From positions 1 to 32,523 of the forward strand of contig CAJWPE010000011.1 of NCBI GenBank assembly GCA_913045625.1: a stretch of DNA of 32,523 nucleotides, written 5' to 3'. Shown one piece after another: positions 31,733 through 32,523 of this stretch. Positions within the stretch are counted from its first letter, which is position 1, and each line of letters starts with the position of its first letter. The DNA comes from an uncultured Chloroflexota bacterium. GTDB lineage: Bacteria; Chloroflexota; Dehalococcoidia; Lucifugimonadales; UBA826. The position numbers were made by a program, and so were the translations under genes. The notes beneath the pieces are model-generated. The model saw nothing but the letters and a program-made list of their open reading frames with translations, did not search any database and was not told the DNA's origin.

Positions 31733-32523
31733 ATGTCTTTTCAATCTATGCCATTAGTCACAATAGTTGGTAGGCCAAATGTGGGAAAATCCACATTATT
31801 TAATAGAATTACAGGGCAAAGATCGGCAATAGTATCTGATATTTCAGGAACAACCAGAGATCGCGTATTGCAACAAACTGAATGGGGTGGAGATCATTTC
31901 ACTTTGGTTGACACAGGAGGATTAGACCTATTTCCTGAATCTGTAATTTTAAAACAAGTAGAAGAACAGATTCTCTATGCCATTCAAGAAAGTGATGTAA
32001 TCATTCTGTTAGTGGATATTTCTGTGGAAATCACTCTTTCTGATAGAGAAATATGCGATTTAGTTAGAAAAACTGGAAAACCTATAGTGTTAGCAGCAAA
32101 CAAATCAGACAATGACAATAGAGAAAACCTAGTTTCTGATTTATATGAACTTGGATTAGGGCACCCCATACCAATAAGCGCTTACCACAACAAAGGTATA
32201 GACGATCTAATGGCAAATGTTATTAAAAATTTACCATTAAAAACACAATTCTCAGAACCAGACAGTGACCTCAATCTATCAATTATAGGAAGAACAAATG
32301 TTGGAAAATCATCTTTAATAAACTCTTTAACTGGAGAAAAAAGAGCCATAGTTAGTGAAATAGCTGGAACTACTAGAGATGCGTTAGACACTATTATTAA
32401 GTATAAAGACAAAGACATAACACTAATAGATACTGCAGGAATCAGAAGAAGAGGAAAAATCGAACAAGGAATTGAAAAATACAGCATCCTTAGAGCGGTT
32501 CGTGCAATTAACAGAAGTCATGT
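31733..32523 (+). CDS. der: GTPase Der (EngA), 3' end cut off
   Basis: Double GTPase needed for assembly of the large ribosomal subunit. 263 residues are visible. The first G domain is complete: VTIVGRPNVGKSTLFNR, SGTTRDR, DTGG and NKSD. The second begins LSIIGRTNVGKSSLINSL, with Thr for the usual Pro in the P-loop, followed by AGTTRD and DTAGIRRRGK. The window ends before the second NKxD and the KH-like domain. The ATG at 31733 is one base after the argF stop; ATG 31748 is an alternative start, and neither has a visible Shine-Dalgarno. Confidence 0.96.
   Translation, partial: MSFQSMPLVTIVGRPNVGKSTLFNRITGQRSAIVSDISGTTRDRVLQQTEWGGDHFTLVDTGGLDLFPESVILKQVEEQILYAIQESDVIILLVDISVEITLSDREICDLVRKTGKPIVLAANKSDNDNRENLVSDLYELGLGHPIPISAYHNKGIDDLMANVIKNLPLKTQFSEPDSDLNLSIIGRTNVGKSSLINSLTGEKRAIVSEIAGTTRDALDTIIKYKDKDITLIDTAGIRRRGKIEQGIEKYSILRAVRAINRSH

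Noticed and set aside
1-32523. Mobile elements, CRISPR arrays, defence genes, tRNA or rRNA genes
   Set aside because: No transposase, integrase, spaced direct repeats, restriction or toxin motifs, or tRNA-like cloverleaf seen on either strand.

Overview
The window is 32.5 kb of AT-rich, densely packed bacterial chromosome carrying mostly housekeeping genes. I see no tRNA or rRNA gene, no IS element, phage gene or CRISPR array, and no gene-free stretch longer than about 220 bases. A Chloroflexota bacterium, probably a marine Dehalococcoidia/SAR202-type lineage, is the best guess. The reasons are the order rsmH-ftsA-ftsZ-nrdR-nrdJ (B12-dependent RNR), the dgt-dnaG-rpoD order, the primase zinc-site variant, the very low GC and the streamlined layout with many crotonase and TPP-type catabolic enzymes. 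This placement is inference from gene content and was not tested by phylogeny.

Layout. (1) 1-5798, minus strand: 2-hydroxyacid dehydrogenase - dgt - two small unknown genes - dnaG - rpoD (cut by the window start), a variant of the macromolecular-synthesis operon. (2) 5938-7756, plus: a beta-hydroxyacid dehydrogenase and a cyclase-family (kynurenine formamidase-like) hydrolase, driven from a promoter interlocked with that of region 1. (3) 7758-11864, minus: a crotonase, a glutamine-amidotransferase-like protein lacking its catalytic residues, then gyrA. (4) 11930-16315, plus: a thioredoxin-fold lipoprotein with its own terminator, then mfd. (5) 16304-17005, minus: HAD hydrolase. 17054-17917, plus: a second crotonase. 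(6) 17919-20830, minus: TPP-dependent enzyme - TlpA-like thioredoxin - alpha/beta-hydrolase homologue lacking the nucleophile. (7) 20937-21686, plus: birA. (8) 21689-29413, minus: rsmH - ftsA (split into two frames) - ftsZ - terminator - nrdR - nrdJ - proC - yggT. (9) 29568-32523, plus: mog/moaB - trmD - argF - der (cut by the window end).

How the genes work together. The window joins replication and transcription start-up (dnaG, rpoD, gyrA, mfd), dNTP supply and clean-up (nrdR, nrdJ, dgt), cell division (ftsA, ftsZ), RNA modification and ribosome assembly (rsmH, trmD, der), and small-molecule metabolism (argF, proC, birA, mog, crotonases, TPP enzyme). Genes inside operons overlap or nearly touch (ATGA, TTGA, TAATT junctions). 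The four convergent pairs meet with between -12 and +2 bases, leaving no room for separate terminators. Non-ATG starts (TTG, GTG and probably ATT) are frequent.

Most notable: ftsA is broken into two overlapping frames at a TTGA tandem duplication that detaches its membrane-targeting helix; yggT has no conventional start and appears to begin at ATT in a TAATT junction with proC; two enzyme homologues have lost their nucleophiles; nrdR carries an AT-hook-like tail and is preceded by two helically phased NrdR-box-like sites. I found no clear new defence, mobile or biosynthetic system. These local oddities are the best leads.
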